The notes: generated from the letters alone by a model not told the origin. 64,000 nucleotides of DNA from Chloroflexota bacterium (GCA_014360755.1 JACIWX010000005.1:124001-188000), one strand, 5' to 3'; positions 26,938 to 35,923 are shown, counted from the first letter of the stretch. Numbers and translations: made by a program.

Positions 26938-27729
26938 GGGCCCATTATTTCTCCTGCTCAGAGTGATATCCCCTTCTAGCACTCTTTTCACCTGTCCATT
27001 TTCAAGCCGTAGCAGCAAAGCGCCCTCATTGTCAACCGCTTGGGCAATCCCACGCCATTTGCCTTGGGCTGTGTGCAATTCGACCCATTGTCCCAATGTT
27101 TCTAAAGCGCTTGCCCACTCTGCTGCCGGCCATTCGCCAGCGCATAGCGCCAGGTAGCGCTCCTCGATGCGCAAAAGGATTTGCTGAAGCAATTGCACCC
27201 GCGATACGAGCCTTCCCAATTCCTGGCTGATACTGGTAGCGTTGAACTCGGCGGGCAACTGGCTGGTGTCCATGTTCACATTCAGCCCTATCCCGACCAC
27301 AGCATAATCGAGGTGCTGACCGGTGCTGCCTATTTCGGTTAATATACCGCCTGCTTTCCTGCCTCGTAGCAGGATGTCATTGGGCCACTTTAACTGTGCA
27401 GGGAGGCAGGTGAGCTCACGAATGGCTTGCCTGACACCCAATCCGCAGACCATGGTCAAGCCCTGTGCGCGCGGGACTGGTAGATGGGGGCGGAAGATCA
27501 GGGAGAACAAGAGGGAACTACCTTTTGGTGCCAACCATTGACGGCCAAGCCTTCCTTTGCCCATGGTCTGCTCGTCGGCTATGACCATCGTCCCTTCTGC
27601 TGCGCCTTGATTAGCCAGGTCTTTGGCTACGGCATTGGTAGAGTCAATGACCTCATAATAGACAAGTTGCCGGGCAAGAAACTGAGTGCACAAGCCATCC
27701 AAGATAGCTCGGGGCGTCAGATCATCCAC
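26917..27729 (-). CDS. birA: Biotin--[acetyl-CoA-carboxylase] ligase
   Basis: A 270-residue biotin protein ligase that makes biotinyl-AMP and attaches biotin to the carboxyl carrier protein. The catalytic domain shows STNAVAKDLA, the adenylate loop GKGRLGRQW, and KWPNDILLRGRKAGGILTE, followed by a small C-terminal SH3-like domain. There is no N-terminal helix-turn-helix, so it is the monofunctional type and not a repressor. The start is GTG 27729 preceded by AGAGGAGG. The frame is open to 27798, but a clear promoter (27758-27786) lies inside that extension, which rules the longer form out. Confidence 0.9.
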   Translation of the reverse strand: MDDLTPRAILDGLCTQFLARQLVYYEVIDSTNAVAKDLANQGAAEGTMVIADEQTMGKGRLGRQWLAPKGSSLLFSLIFRPHLPVPRAQGLTMVCGLGVRQAIRELTCLPAQLKWPNDILLRGRKAGGILTEIGSTGQHLDYAVVGIGLNVNMDTSQLPAEFNATSISQELGRLVSRVQLLQQILLRIEERYLALCAGEWPAAEWASALETLGQWVELHTAQGKWRGIAQAVDNEGALLLRLENGQVKRVLEGDITLSRRNNGPLSPRNK

Positions 27730-27757
27730 GCAGCCTCCTCTGTTCAGGTTCAAAGAT

Positions 27758-27786
27758 ATGATACTCTTTTGTTGCTCTGTTGCCAA
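27758..27786 (-). promoter_or_regulatory. Promoter of birA
   Basis: TTGGCA (27781-27786) and TATCAT (27758-27763) on the minus strand, 17 bases apart; the leader to GTG 27729 is about 25 bases. Confidence 0.65.
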
Positions 27787-27823
27787 CTTGTTTTGCATAG
27801 CCTGTATGCATGTTCTCTTTTGC

Positions 27824-27852
27824 TTGGAGAATAGAGCATTTCGAATTATAAT
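27824..27852 (+). promoter_or_regulatory. Promoter of the histidine phosphatase gene
   Basis: TTGGAG (27824-27829), 17 bases, TATAAT (27847-27852), divergent from the birA promoter. Confidence 0.62.
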
Positions 27853-27919
27853 TTTGCTCTACAATATGATTGTGATCGTTGCTTTGAGAATCCTTTCTCA
27901 GGAGATACACGGGGGTTAA

Positions 27920-28549
27920 ATGACACGCATTATTCTTATCCGACACGGACAAACAGCATGGAATCAAGCGGAGCGCATTCGGGGTCAAGTGGATATCCCC
28001 CTGGACGAGGTAGGACTTGCCCAAGCCGAAGCCACCGCCGCACGGGTGGCTGATGAATGGAAACCTGTCGCGGTGTACAGCAGTCCTTTGCTGCGCGCGA
28101 TGCAAACTGCACAAGCCATTGCCCGTAGATGCAACTTAGAAGTGCAGATTGTGGCGGGTATGAACGATATGAATTTTGGGCAATGGCAGGGGGTGCCCTA
28201 TGAGGAGGTAGAGCGCCGCTGGCCTGAACTAGCGCGCGCTTGGCTGAAAGCGCCGCATACGGTTACTTTTCCTGAAGGTGAGAATTTGGCAATGGTGCGC
28301 CAACGAGCCATGGCTGCTCTTCATCAGCTTATCGAGGGTCATCCCAACGACGAGATCGTCATCGTTGCGCATACCGTGGTGAACCGCGTCCTGTTATGTG
28401 CGGTGTTGGGACTCGACAATTCTGAATATTGGCGTATCGGGCAGGATACCTGTGCCATCAATGTGATTGACTGGCGCCATGGCAAGTTCTTTGTTCATTC
28501 TCTGAATGATACATGCCACCTGCGCCAACGGGTGGCTTTGCCATTGTAA
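27920..28549 (+). CDS. Histidine phosphatase family protein (phosphoglycerate mutase-like)
   Basis: A 209-residue phosphatase of the branch-1 histidine phosphatase superfamily. The phospho-acceptor histidine is in LIRHGQTAWN near the start. SSPLLRAMQTAQAIA supplies the second phosphate-binding Arg, and IVIVAHTVVNRVLLCAVLG the second catalytic His. Length and lack of the extra loop fit CobC/GpmB-type phosphatases rather than true 2,3-BPG-dependent mutase. The substrate is unclear (alpha-ribazole phosphate, a sugar phosphate or other). A good GGGGGT site precedes the ATG. The HAD gene follows within 25 bases and may be co-transcribed. Confidence 0.86.
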   Translation: MTRIILIRHGQTAWNQAERIRGQVDIPLDEVGLAQAEATAARVADEWKPVAVYSSPLLRAMQTAQAIARRCNLEVQIVAGMNDMNFGQWQGVPYEEVERRWPELARAWLKAPHTVTFPEGENLAMVRQRAMAALHQLIEGHPNDEIVIVAHTVVNRVLLCAVLGLDNSEYWRIGQDTCAINVIDWRHGKFFVHSLNDTCHLRQRVALPL

Positions 28550-28572
28550 TCCCATGGATGAGGAGAGAATCG

Positions 28573-29244
28573 GTGTATCAAGCAGTATTCTTCGATGCGT
28601 TTAACACGCTCTTTGGCCCGCGTTGGGCAAAAGATGCTCCCACGAAGAGGCTGCCTTTTCAGCAGACGATGAAGCATTTCCTGCACAATCTCGATGCAGG
28701 TTTGCAAGCGGTATATGGACGTGCCCGTGCCGGTGAGGCGGGATTCCCGGCGCGTCTTTTTGCTTCCTTTGCGGACTGGTCGGGAATGGCGAGGACTGGG
28801 CCTTGGGCATTGCTGAGGCGGGATGAAAACACTGTTGCCAGTTGGTTCCGTGTGTATTCGGATGCTTTGTATACGCTACAAGCGTTACATGGGACTTGCA
28901 AGCTGGGGATTATTTCCAACGCCTGGCCTTATTTGGAATCGCTACTGCGCTTTCTTGGCCTTTGGCCTTACTTCGAAAGTGTGGTGATTTCGGCAAAGGC
29001 TGGTGTGAGTAAACCCAACCCCGCGATCTATGAGCTCGCTTTGAGGCTGTTCCATATCGACGCTGACCAGGCTATCTTTGTAGATGACATCCCAAAGAAC
29101 GTGCTGGCGGCGGAGCGAGTGGGACTTAAGGGGCTATGGCTCTTGCGGACGCCGCTGCCCGAAGCCCGTATCCCTGCAGCCTATCGTCACTTGACCCAGA
29201 TTTACTCTTTGCAGGAAGTGCTCCCACTTGTTCATGGAGCGTGA
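28573..29244 (+). CDS. HAD-superfamily hydrolase, subfamily IA
   Basis: About 223 residues. The nucleophile motif reads FFDAFNTLF, so the second DxD aspartate is Phe. That pattern is seen in haloacid dehalogenase-like relatives, where an aromatic residue takes this place. Motif II is LGIISNAW, the conserved Lys is in VSKPNPAIYELAL, and the acidic motif is FVDDIPKNVLAA. It is therefore probably still an active hydrolase, but phosphatase activity is less certain than for canonical members. I prefer GTG 28573 (GGAG seven bases upstream) to ATG 28558. It sits between the histidine phosphatase and RNase HI genes. Confidence 0.82.
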   Translation: MYQAVFFDAFNTLFGPRWAKDAPTKRLPFQQTMKHFLHNLDAGLQAVYGRARAGEAGFPARLFASFADWSGMARTGPWALLRRDENTVASWFRVYSDALYTLQALHGTCKLGIISNAWPYLESLLRFLGLWPYFESVVISAKAGVSKPNPAIYELALRLFHIDADQAIFVDDIPKNVLAAERVGLKGLWLLRTPLPEARIPAAYRHLTQIYSLQEVLPLVHGA

Positions 29245-29247
29245 AAG

Positions 29248-29697
29248 ATGCTCCTGCCAGAGGTTACGATCTACACAGATGGGGCATGTGAACCTAATCC
29301 AGGCCCAGGGGGCTGGGCAGCGATTCTGCGATATGGCACACATGAGAAAATAATCAGCGGTGGTGAACCACACACCACAAGCAACCGCATGGAACTTCAG
29401 GCAGCGATTGCTGCGCTGGAGGCGCTCAACCAACCTTGCCGGGTGGAATTCTATACCGATTCCCAGTATCTTCAGCGGGGGATCACGACATGGTTACCGC
29501 AATGGTTAGAGCGTGGGTGGCGCAAGAGCGATCACAAGCCCGTACTGAATGCTGATCTATGGCAAAAGCTTTACGCCCTTACCCTCCAACACGAGATACA
29601 TTGGCACTGGATCCGAGGTCATAGTGATGATCCGCAGAACGAACGCGTGAATCGCTTGGCTTACCGGGCTATTCCTCGTAGTGACCCAGCGGCGTAA
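29248..29697 (+). CDS. rnhA: Ribonuclease HI
   Basis: A 149-residue RNase HI that cuts the RNA of RNA-DNA hybrids. Catalytic landmarks are [14 protein letters not shown] (first Asp), TSNRMELQA (Glu), TDSQY (second Asp) and the GH before NER. The fourth carboxylate, the Asp of the usual NERCDELA, is replaced by Asn (NERVNRLA). In the E. coli enzyme the equivalent D134N change is tolerated, so activity is likely retained. The handle-region helix [14 protein letters not shown] is present. The start is three bases after the HAD stop codon, suggesting coupling. Confidence 0.92.
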   Translation: MLLPEVTIYTDGACEPNPGPGGWAAILRYGTHEKIISGGEPHTTSNRMELQAAIAALEALNQPCRVEFYTDSQYLQRGITTWLPQWLERGWRKSDHKPVLNADLWQKLYALTLQHEIHWHWIRGHSDDPQNERVNRLAYRAIPRSDPAA

Positions 29698-29727
29698 CTT
29701 TCTGGCTCAGAGGTGAGGAGTGTACCC

Positions 29728-30576
29728 ATGACCAAAGAGGAAAACCAGGTTCCCCAGAACCCCACAGAGATGCCACAAACGGTGAAAGCGTTATTGCAAA
29801 AACCGGTGGAATTGCACTTGCCCACGCGTCATAACCTTAAGTTGCAGCAGCTGGTAGCACGGATTAATGAGCACAGCGAATTGCATACCTTGTGGCGTGT
29901 TTGTAACGTTACAGCCGTGGACCGCCTGCGTATGACAGATCATGGGCCGGTGCATGTGCAGATCATCACCAACATTGCGCTCAAGCTGCTTAGATTGCTC
30001 ATAGAAAGCGGGGTGCAGCCCAGTATTGTGCGCGATTATGGGTTGCAAAATGAGGATGCTGAAATTGTGGTCGTGCTAGCAGCGCTTTTGCATGATGTGG
30101 GCATGTCTATTCATCGCGATGACCACGAACGCTATAGCCTTTTTATCGCTGCCCCCTTGATCAAAGAACTGCTCACTGGCTTGTATGAGGTTCCTATAGG
30201 CACGGTAGTACTATCCGAAACCTTGCACGCTATTATTGCCCATCGCGCTGGAGGGCATCCTCTGACTTTGGAAGCAGGGATTGTTCGCGTGGCTGATGCC
30301 CTGGACATGGCTAAGGGGCGCTCGCGTATACCCTTTGAAGCAGGCGTCATCAATATCCATTCGGTCTCTGCGGCGGCAATCGAAAGCCTGGAGATCGAGC
30401 ACGGGGACCAAAAGCCAGTCCGTCTACGCGTGCTGATGAGCAACTCAGCAGGCATCTTTCAGCTCGATGAGTTGCTCAAGGAAAAATTGCAAGGTTCAGG
30501 ATTGGAACCTTATATCGAAGTCGAGGCACGCATAGAAGGCGAAGAGAAAAAACTCATCCATACCTACCATTTCTGA
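29728..30576 (+). CDS. HD-domain metal-dependent phosphohydrolase
   Basis: A 282-residue protein with an HD domain at about residues 70-200: MTDHGPVHVQ (first His), LAALLHDVGMSIHRDDHERYS (the HD pair), an ALHAIIAHR-like segment and IVRVADALDMAKGR with the last Asp. The C-terminal third is a small alpha/beta region. HD proteins of this plan hydrolyse phosphomonoesters or nucleotides; which one is not clear. It is not RelA/SpoT or GlnD, since no partner domains are present. ATG 29728 has AGGAG seven bases upstream. It is convergent with the nitrilase homologue, with the stops adjacent. Confidence 0.82.
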   Translation: MTKEENQVPQNPTEMPQTVKALLQKPVELHLPTRHNLKLQQLVARINEHSELHTLWRVCNVTAVDRLRMTDHGPVHVQIITNIALKLLRLLIESGVQPSIVRDYGLQNEDAEIVVVLAALLHDVGMSIHRDDHERYSLFIAAPLIKELLTGLYEVPIGTVVLSETLHAIIAHRAGGHPLTLEAGIVRVADALDMAKGRSRIPFEAGVINIHSVSAAAIESLEIEHGDQKPVRLRVLMSNSAGIFQLDELLKEKLQGSGLEPYIEVEARIEGEEKKLIHTYHF

Positions 30577-31389
30577 TCAGTACATCCGCACAATTTCACG
30601 ATAGCTGCGTGGTTGGCGGACTTGCAATAACTGCGAGTCCTCGCGGTTTTTCTTCACTTCATCCAGGTCAATCGTAGCCAAGCCATAGCCTTCTCTGTCT
30701 TCATCCAATGCGCTGTATATTTCTCCTCTTGGCCCAACAATTAGGCTACTACCGAAGAAGTTGTACGTGTATTCCCCACCAATGCGGTTTGCCGCTGCCA
30801 CGAAGAGCGAATTTTCCAATGCCCGCGTGAGCATATAGTTGCGCCAGGCATTGGTATTGGGACGCTCCCAATTCGCGCAGACACACAACAATTCGGCCCC
30901 TTGTAGGGTCAGGCAGCGCGCTGCTTCGGGGAAAGCCAGATCCCAACCCAACAACAGCCCTACGGTTCCGAATGACGTCTCCCCAACGGGAAAACGGTAT
31001 CCTGGCCGAAAAGCCAATCGCTCTTCGCCCCGCAGATGAACCTTACGATAGGTCGTGTTCACTTCTCCTTCTGGATCAATCAGCACTGCGGCATCGTATA
31101 CCACGCTCTCGATCTTCTGTTTCTCGACCATGCCAAAAGCCAGGTGCACTCTGAACTCGCTAGCCCATTGCGCCATATCATTTACGATGCGCCCTGGGAT
31201 TTGCTCAGCCAGATCGGCAAAGCGCACGCCGCATTCGTACCCGGTGGTTGCCAATTCAGGGAAAACAATCAAATCCACCTTCTGCTCATGGCAGATGTCT
31301 TCCACCCACTTGCCCATGCGCTCCAGGTTGGCTTCGACGTCAGCCAATTGGGGAGCCATCTGAACGACAGCGACAGTAATTTGTCTCAT
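30577..31389 (-). CDS. Carbon-nitrogen hydrolase homologue lacking the catalytic cysteine
   Basis: A 270-residue nitrilase-superfamily protein. The fold landmarks are intact: VFPELATTGYE with the catalytic Glu (about 43), YRKVHL with the Lys (about 115), and the LxFPE-type strand. The nucleophile position reads LLLGWDLAFPEAARCL where active members have ICYD/ICWD, so Cys is replaced by Gly (codon 30946-30948, residue 148). The normal thioester chemistry is therefore not possible. It may be a non-catalytic relative or use other chemistry. ATG 31389 has GGAGG immediately upstream and its own promoter. Confidence 0.85.
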   Translation of the reverse strand: MRQITVAVVQMAPQLADVEANLERMGKWVEDICHEQKVDLIVFPELATTGYECGVRFADLAEQIPGRIVNDMAQWASEFRVHLAFGMVEKQKIESVVYDAAVLIDPEGEVNTTYRKVHLRGEERLAFRPGYRFPVGETSFGTVGLLLGWDLAFPEAARCLTLQGAELLCVCANWERPNTNAWRNYMLTRALENSLFVAAANRIGGEYTYNFFGSSLIVGPRGEIYSALDEDREGYGLATIDLDEVKKNREDSQLLQVRQPRSYREIVRMY

Positions 31390-31442
31390 TTTTCCTCCGT
31401 CTTTCACAGTGTGAAGATAGAACACATGTGCTATTTAGCATC

Positions 31443-31471
31443 ATTATATCCTATCTCGAGATTTTCGTCAA
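31443..31471 (-). promoter_or_regulatory. Promoter of the nitrilase homologue
   Basis: TTGACG (31466-31471), 17 bases, TATAAT (31443-31448), minus strand; divergent from the polX promoter 30 bases away. Confidence 0.72.
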
Positions 31472-31502
31472 AAGGGGACTATCCCCCAGATGTCATCTGA
31501 GG

Positions 31503-31531
31503 TTGGCAAACTATAGCAGTTTTAGTATAAT
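31503..31531 (+). promoter_or_regulatory. Promoter of polX
   Basis: TTGGCA (31503-31508), 17 bases, TATAAT (31526-31531). The GGAGG site of polX lies almost at the predicted 5' end of the mRNA. Confidence 0.7.
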
Positions 31532-31548
31532 TGCATTGGAGGGTGCCT

Positions 31549-33279
31549 GTGACCAATCGTGAGGTAGCGGACCTGCTGCGGCTGATTGCCGATATGCTGG
31601 AAATCAAGGGCGAGGTTGTTTACAAGGCACTGGCTTATCGCAAAGCAGCGGATAATATTGAAGCCCTTGGCCGGGATATCAACGAGGTTTGGCGTCAGGG
31701 CAAGTTACGTGAAATCCCTGGCGTTGGCGAGGCACTGGAAAAGAAACTAGATGAGTTGCTCCGTACCGGGCGCTTGGGCTACTATGAAGAGTTGCAGGAG
31801 GAAATTCCCGTTGGCGTGGTCAGCTTGCTGAGCATCCCTGATGTAGGACCGAAGACAGCCAAACTTCTTTGGGAGAAACTGGGAGCGCTCAGCGTGGCAG
31901 ACGTGGAGCGTGCGGCCCGGGAAGGGAAACTGCGCCAATTGCCAGGCCTGGGTGTACGTTCGGAGCAACGTATCCTCGAAGGCATCGAGTCACTGTATCG
32001 CCGCACAACGCGTATTCCCCTTGGCGTTGCCTGGCCGGTAGCTAATGAATTAGCGCAAGCCTTGCGTCAAGAGTTGGGCACTGATACCGTAGAACCTGTG
32101 GGCAGCCTGCGGCGGATGAAAGACACCGTAGGCGATATTGACCTCCTGGCTGCTTATGAAGAGCCTGAGCAAGCCACGGCTGCTTTTGTCCGGTTGCCGC
32201 AAGTGGCGGAGATCCTTTCGCATGGCCCAACCCGTGCCAGCGTGGTCCTGTACAATGGCTTGCAAGTGGATATCCGTGCCCTCAAACCAGAACGCTATGG
32301 CTCACTATTGCAGTATTTCACAGGCAGCAAAGAACACAATGTGAAACTACGGACACTGGCGTTGAGCAAAGGTTTGAGCCTGAGCGAATACGGTTTCAAG
32401 CGAGGCGATCAGGAGCTACTCTGTCCGAAAGAGGAGGATGTTTATCACGCTCTGGATCTGCCTTGGATACCTCCTGAACTGCGTGAGGACCGTGGTGAAA
32501 TAGAGGCGGCACAACAAGGCAAGTTGCCCAAACTCATCGAGCGCAATGACATCCGTGGGGATTTGCACGTGCATACCGACTGGAGCGATGCGGCGGCAAC
32601 TTTAGCCGAGATGGCTCAGGCGGCACAGAAACTCGGTTACGAATACTTGGTGATCTCCGACCATTCGCAAGGCTTAGGGGTTGCCAGAGGCTTGGACATA
32701 GCCAGGCTGAGACAGCAACGGGCTGAGATTGACAAGTTGAACGAGGGGTTTTCTGGCTTTCGCCTGTTGCACGGAGCGGAAGTAGAAATACGCGGCGATG
32801 GCACACTCGATTACCCAGACGAAGTTTTGCAGGAATTGGATGTGGTGATTGCTTCTGTGCACAGTGGCTTGCGGCAGGACAGGGAAGCAATGACTACCCG
32901 TGTTATCCGCGCCATGCGCAATCCCCATGTGGATATCTTGGGACATCCCTCTGGGCGTCTGTTGGGGCAACGCGAAGCAACCAACGTGGACCTCGATGCC
33001 GTCTTGCGGGTGGCAGCGGAGACCCATACCATCCTGGAAGTGAATGGCACTCCTAATCGCCTGGATTTGGATGACGTGCACATACGCCAGGCTATCCAGT
33101 TAGGGGTACAGTTGGCTGTCAATACAGACGCGCATAGTGTGAATGGGCTGGAGGTAATGGAATACGGAGTGGCTATGGCGCGTCGAGGATGGGCTGAAGC
33201 CCATCATGTCGTGAATACACTGCCTTTACCACAGCTTCTCGAGCGCTTGACACTGAAAGAGCACAGTACCATACGCTGA
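31549..33279 (+). CDS. polX: DNA polymerase X family protein with PHP domain
   Basis: A 576-residue repair polymerase. Helix-hairpin-helix elements ([43 protein letters not shown]) precede the X-family palm with [19 protein letters not shown], where GS and the DxD metal ligands are present. The C-terminal PHP domain shows [35 protein letters not shown] and NTDAHSV, a full metal-binding set expected to give 3'-5' exonuclease or phosphatase activity. It fills short gaps in base excision or end-joining repair. GTG 31549 is chosen because GGAGG lies six bases before it. Confidence 0.93.
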   Translation: MTNREVADLLRLIADMLEIKGEVVYKALAYRKAADNIEALGRDINEVWRQGKLREIPGVGEALEKKLDELLRTGRLGYYEELQEEIPVGVVSLLSIPDVGPKTAKLLWEKLGALSVADVERAAREGKLRQLPGLGVRSEQRILEGIESLYRRTTRIPLGVAWPVANELAQALRQELGTDTVEPVGSLRRMKDTVGDIDLLAAYEEPEQATAAFVRLPQVAEILSHGPTRASVVLYNGLQVDIRALKPERYGSLLQYFTGSKEHNVKLRTLALSKGLSLSEYGFKRGDQELLCPKEEDVYHALDLPWIPPELREDRGEIEAAQQGKLPKLIERNDIRGDLHVHTDWSDAAATLAEMAQAAQKLGYEYLVISDHSQGLGVARGLDIARLRQQRAEIDKLNEGFSGFRLLHGAEVEIRGDGTLDYPDEVLQELDVVIASVHSGLRQDREAMTTRVIRAMRNPHVDILGHPSGRLLGQREATNVDLDAVLRVAAETHTILEVNGTPNRLDLDDVHIRQAIQLGVQLAVNTDAHSVNGLEVMEYGVAMARRGWAEAHHVVNTLPLPQLLERLTLKEHSTIR

Positions 33280-33369
33280 TCGCAGTCTTACTGTCCGCCA
33301 GTGCATGGAAAAGATCTCGGCACAAAACGAGACCGATAAGCGTCTTACCAACAGAGGAGGAGAACACCT

Positions 33370-33438
33370 ATGTCATCTGATGCGGTGCGCACCGGACAAA
33401 CGCCTGAGGGAAGGGAGACAAGGCCCAGGGCTCAGTGA
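33370..33438 (+). other. 22-codon ORF in frame with the next gene, separated by a single TGA
   Basis: ATG 33370 has a strong GAGGAG site about eight bases upstream and reads 22 hydrophilic codons (MSSDAVRTGQTPEGRETR...) to TGA at 33436-33438. The same frame continues without a gap into the SH3 protein gene, which has only a poorly placed TTG of its own. This looks like the true N-terminus of that protein cut off by an in-frame stop. Confidence 0.55.
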
Positions 33439-33441
33439 GGA

Positions 33442-33891
33442 TTGCGTCGCGCGCCTGCGTGGCAGGTGCTTGTCGCTTTAGCCTTGGTTGTCATCGCTAT
33501 CATAGGTTTGTGCCGAGTCACTGGATGGACGGGCAGGTTAGCCCCGCCGTCCCCTACACCGGCGGCTACCTCTATACCAATGCCCACTTTCACATCCTTT
33601 CCAACGCTGACTGTTACTCCGACGGCTTTGTCCACGGCTACGCCCACTCCACAGCCACTGCTTATGCCTGGTGGGCAAGCGGTGGTTCAAGGCACGGGAG
33701 CGCAACAACTCCGCCTTCGCGCTGGGCCTGGCTTGGACAAGGAAATGCTAGGCACATTACCGGATGATACGCGATTGAAAGTGTTAGATGGGCCAGAAAC
33801 AGCCGATGGCTACAAGTGGTGGAAGGTGCAGACTGAGGACGGACTGGTTGGTTGGGTAGCGGGTGATTGGCTTGTGCCCATTGCCCCCTAG
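33442..33891 (+). CDS. Membrane-anchored SH3-domain protein (possibly interrupted by in-frame TGA)
   Basis: 149 residues from TTG 33442. A transmembrane segment (about residues 9-26) is followed by a Thr/Pro-rich linker (about 33-70) and a bacterial SH3 domain (about 76-145) with LRLRAGPGLDKEMLGTLPDD, KWWKVQTEDGLVGWVAGDWL. Such domains bind cell-wall peptides or glycans, so it probably faces outside. No good ribosome-binding site fits the TTG: GTGAGG ends two bases before it. An in-frame ATG 72 bases upstream with a strong site is separated only by a TGA. The gene may be a recent nonsense allele, use readthrough, or contain a sequence error. A related SH3 gene follows. Confidence 0.7.
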   Translation: MRRAPAWQVLVALALVVIAIIGLCRVTGWTGRLAPPSPTPAATSIPMPTFTSFPTLTVTPTALSTATPTPQPLLMPGGQAVVQGTGAQQLRLRAGPGLDKEMLGTLPDDTRLKVLDGPETADGYKWWKVQTEDGLVGWVAGDWLVPIAP

Positions 33892-33951
33892 TCTCTAATT
33901 GCTTTGTGGCCGATTGCGAGGCATGGCGCGTAAGATCAAGGAGGCTGTTCT

Positions 33952-35037
33952 ATGAAGAGGCAGGCTTTGTTCTGGGCTCTGCTGCTAGCACTGCTTGTGC
34001 TCGGGATTGTAACTTCGCTATTGTTGTTGCGCTGCAACCAAGGGTTATGGCCTCTCAATAGAGCCACGCCAACGGCTCCGGTGACTCTGACACAGGGCCA
34101 AATTCGAGATGCGATTACCCGTTTACCCATCGTGGCAGCGAAACTGCAAGCAGGGGTTGTTACTGCGCTCAGCGATGTGGAAGGTGCCTTCTGCGTGCCC
34201 ACACTCGGGGAGGATATGATCACTATCACAGCACCAGGCTATGAACCGATGCAGATCCGTCCGCGCGCTGGCTTCCCCCTGGTAATTGATCTGATTCCTG
34301 ATGCTTCAACCACTTTTCAGATTGTCTACAACTATGAGAGACAACATGAATTTGGCCGGCAATACGACCTATTACATCCCGATGTGCAGATGCTGTTCAG
34401 CCGTGAAGAATTTATCCGCTATATGGAGCAGCACCGGCCTTATGATCTCATTGACTTTTCCGTGGACCCTGTGGGCATGCTTACCTCAGGGGTGATGCTA
34501 GGTAAGGCCTATAACAATGTTGCCCAGGTGCGCGTGCAGGCTACTGTACGGTCTAATGGGCGGGTGATGCAACGAGCTTGGCTCGCCTATGCCGCGAAAG
34601 CAGGTGGGTTTTGGCGGTGGTTCCGTGGGCCTCTGCTTTGGCCAACACCAACACCTCTATCCACAGACACTCCTATCCCAGCAATGACACCTACCCAGAC
34701 ACTGACTCCCTCTCCACAGCCAACACGTACCCTTATTCCAACGACTGCCGCCAGCCCTACGCCATACGAACCCATCTCGCCTCACAGCCAGGCAGTTGTC
34801 ATTGCCAGTGTAGCCGGATTGCATACGGGAACAGGGGAGGAATACGCCGTGATTTTAGGCATGCCTCGCGGTACCACGGTGTGGGTTCTCGAGTGGCCAC
34901 GATGGGTGGAAGGGGTGCCTTGGTATCGCGTGCAGGTTGTCGGTACGGACCACACCGGTTGGTGCAAAGGCGCCTATCTCGCACCGCTGCTGGTTGTGCC
35001 AACACCGACCGCTCTGCCTGCTACGCCTACAAGATGA
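33952..35037 (+). CDS. Membrane-anchored protein with C-terminal SH3 domain
   Basis: 361 residues. An N-terminal transmembrane anchor (about 7-27) precedes a region with a carboxypeptidase-regulatory-like beta motif (VTLTQGQIRDAITRLPI ... SDVEGAFCVPTLGEDMITITAPGYEP). Next is a domain of about 90 residues resembling an NTF2-like or scaffold fold (YNYERQHEFGRQYDLLHPDVQ). A Thr/Pro-rich linker (about 225-270) and a C-terminal SH3-type domain (AVVIASVAGLHTGTGEEYAVILG ... GWCKGAYL) follow. It probably acts at the cell surface; function unknown. The pair with the preceding SH3 gene suggests a common role. The downstream end abuts a copy of the dispersed repeat. Confidence 0.75.
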   Translation: MKRQALFWALLLALLVLGIVTSLLLLRCNQGLWPLNRATPTAPVTLTQGQIRDAITRLPIVAAKLQAGVVTALSDVEGAFCVPTLGEDMITITAPGYEPMQIRPRAGFPLVIDLIPDASTTFQIVYNYERQHEFGRQYDLLHPDVQMLFSREEFIRYMEQHRPYDLIDFSVDPVGMLTSGVMLGKAYNNVAQVRVQATVRSNGRVMQRAWLAYAAKAGGFWRWFRGPLLWPTPTPLSTDTPIPAMTPTQTLTPSPQPTRTLIPTTAASPTPYEPISPHSQAVVIASVAGLHTGTGEEYAVILGMPRGTTVWVLEWPRWVEGVPWYRVQVVGTDHTGWCKGAYLAPLLVVPTPTALPATPTR

Positions 35038-35043
35038 TTGGTC

Positions 35044-35192
35044 GAGAGTGTTGAAAAAGCCCTTCCAATGTTATGCTGAACGGAGTGAAGTATCTCGCAG
35101 TACTTGGAAAAATAGGCTAAAGTTATGCGAGACCCCTTCTTTGCACTCAGGGCAGGCTCTTCGCTCAGGGTAACAAGATTTTCAACACTCTC
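35044..35192 (+). repeat. Dispersed MITE-like element, copy 4
   Basis: 149 bp, perfect ends GAGAGTGTTG / CAACACTCTC, and an exact 7-bp flanking repeat ATTGGTC (35037-35043 and 35193-35199). It lies six bases after a stop codon. Confidence 0.9.
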
Positions 35193-35316
35193 ATTGGTCG
35201 TACTGGAGAGCGGCGGGCGTGCTTTTGGCAATAGATGAATCTCTTGCCCGAGCGATTAGTGGTGATGTCAGCATGTGGGGATAGCGTGGTTCAAATAAAC
35301 AATAGGGGGTGAAACC

Positions 35317-35784
35317 ATGACGTGTAGGAAGCGACTGGAAAAGATATTCCGGGAGGCAGGGGTCAAGTTCAGTGTATCAAAACATGCAGAGGTCTATAGT
35401 GCACAGCGCCTGGCAGGTTTATTGCATATCCCAGGAGAGCAGATAGCTAAGGTGGTCATGGTGAAAGCAGATGACGAATGGGTGATGCTGGTATTGCCAG
35501 CGCCATACCGGCTTGATTTCGCCAAGGTCAAGAGAGTGCTCAAAGCAAAGGATATACGCTTAGCCAGAGAGGAAGAATTCGCCAGCCTCTTCCCAGATTG
35601 CGAAGTGGGGGCTATGCCTCCCTTTGGCGGCTTGTACAATGTGCGCCTTTGTGTCGACCGTACGCTCACCACCCAGCCCGAAATTGCTTTCCCGGCCGGC
35701 TCACATCGCGAGATTATGCGCATTACTTATGCGGACTTTGAGAGGATTGCCCAGCCAATGGTAGGCGATTTCAGCGCTCGCTAA
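35317..35784 (+). CDS. YbaK/EbsC-type aminoacyl-tRNA deacylase
   Basis: A 155-residue member of the YbaK/ProX fold, which hydrolyses mischarged aminoacyl-tRNAs in trans. The conserved Lys is in GEQIAKVVMVKAD, and GAMPPFGG supplies the GxxPPFG loop; PEIAFPAGSHREIMRITYADFERI closes the domain. It is a single free-standing domain, as in YbaK and ProXp proteins; whether it edits Cys, Ala or another residue on tRNA-Pro or tRNA-Ala is open. The start ATG has AGGGGGT upstream. Confidence 0.87.
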   Translation: MTCRKRLEKIFREAGVKFSVSKHAEVYSAQRLAGLLHIPGEQIAKVVMVKADDEWVMLVLPAPYRLDFAKVKRVLKAKDIRLAREEEFASLFPDCEVGAMPPFGGLYNVRLCVDRTLTTQPEIAFPAGSHREIMRITYADFERIAQPMVGDFSAR

Positions 35785-35818
35785 GTTCAGGATTTGTGTT
35801 CCCCGGTTTCGCATAAAA

Positions 35819-35847
35819 AGAGGGGCGAGGTAGGGACCCGCCCCTCT
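35819..35847 (-). terminator. Intrinsic terminator of the fba-pfk unit
   Basis: A 9-bp stem (AGAGGGGCG / CGCCCCTCT) with U-rich tail on the minus strand. It also lies after the convergent YbaK gene and may stop both transcripts. Confidence 0.72.
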
Positions 35848-35923
35848 CCTCTTCTGCTCAGGTAAATGATACGAGCAGCCTGTGTTTCACTGCCGTGCGC
35901 AGCGGGGGAATAGGACTTGCGCC

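Noticed and set aside
35882..35905. A parS-like site (TGTTTCACTGCCGTG)
   Set aside because: Only the left half resembles parS; the required inverted right half is missing.
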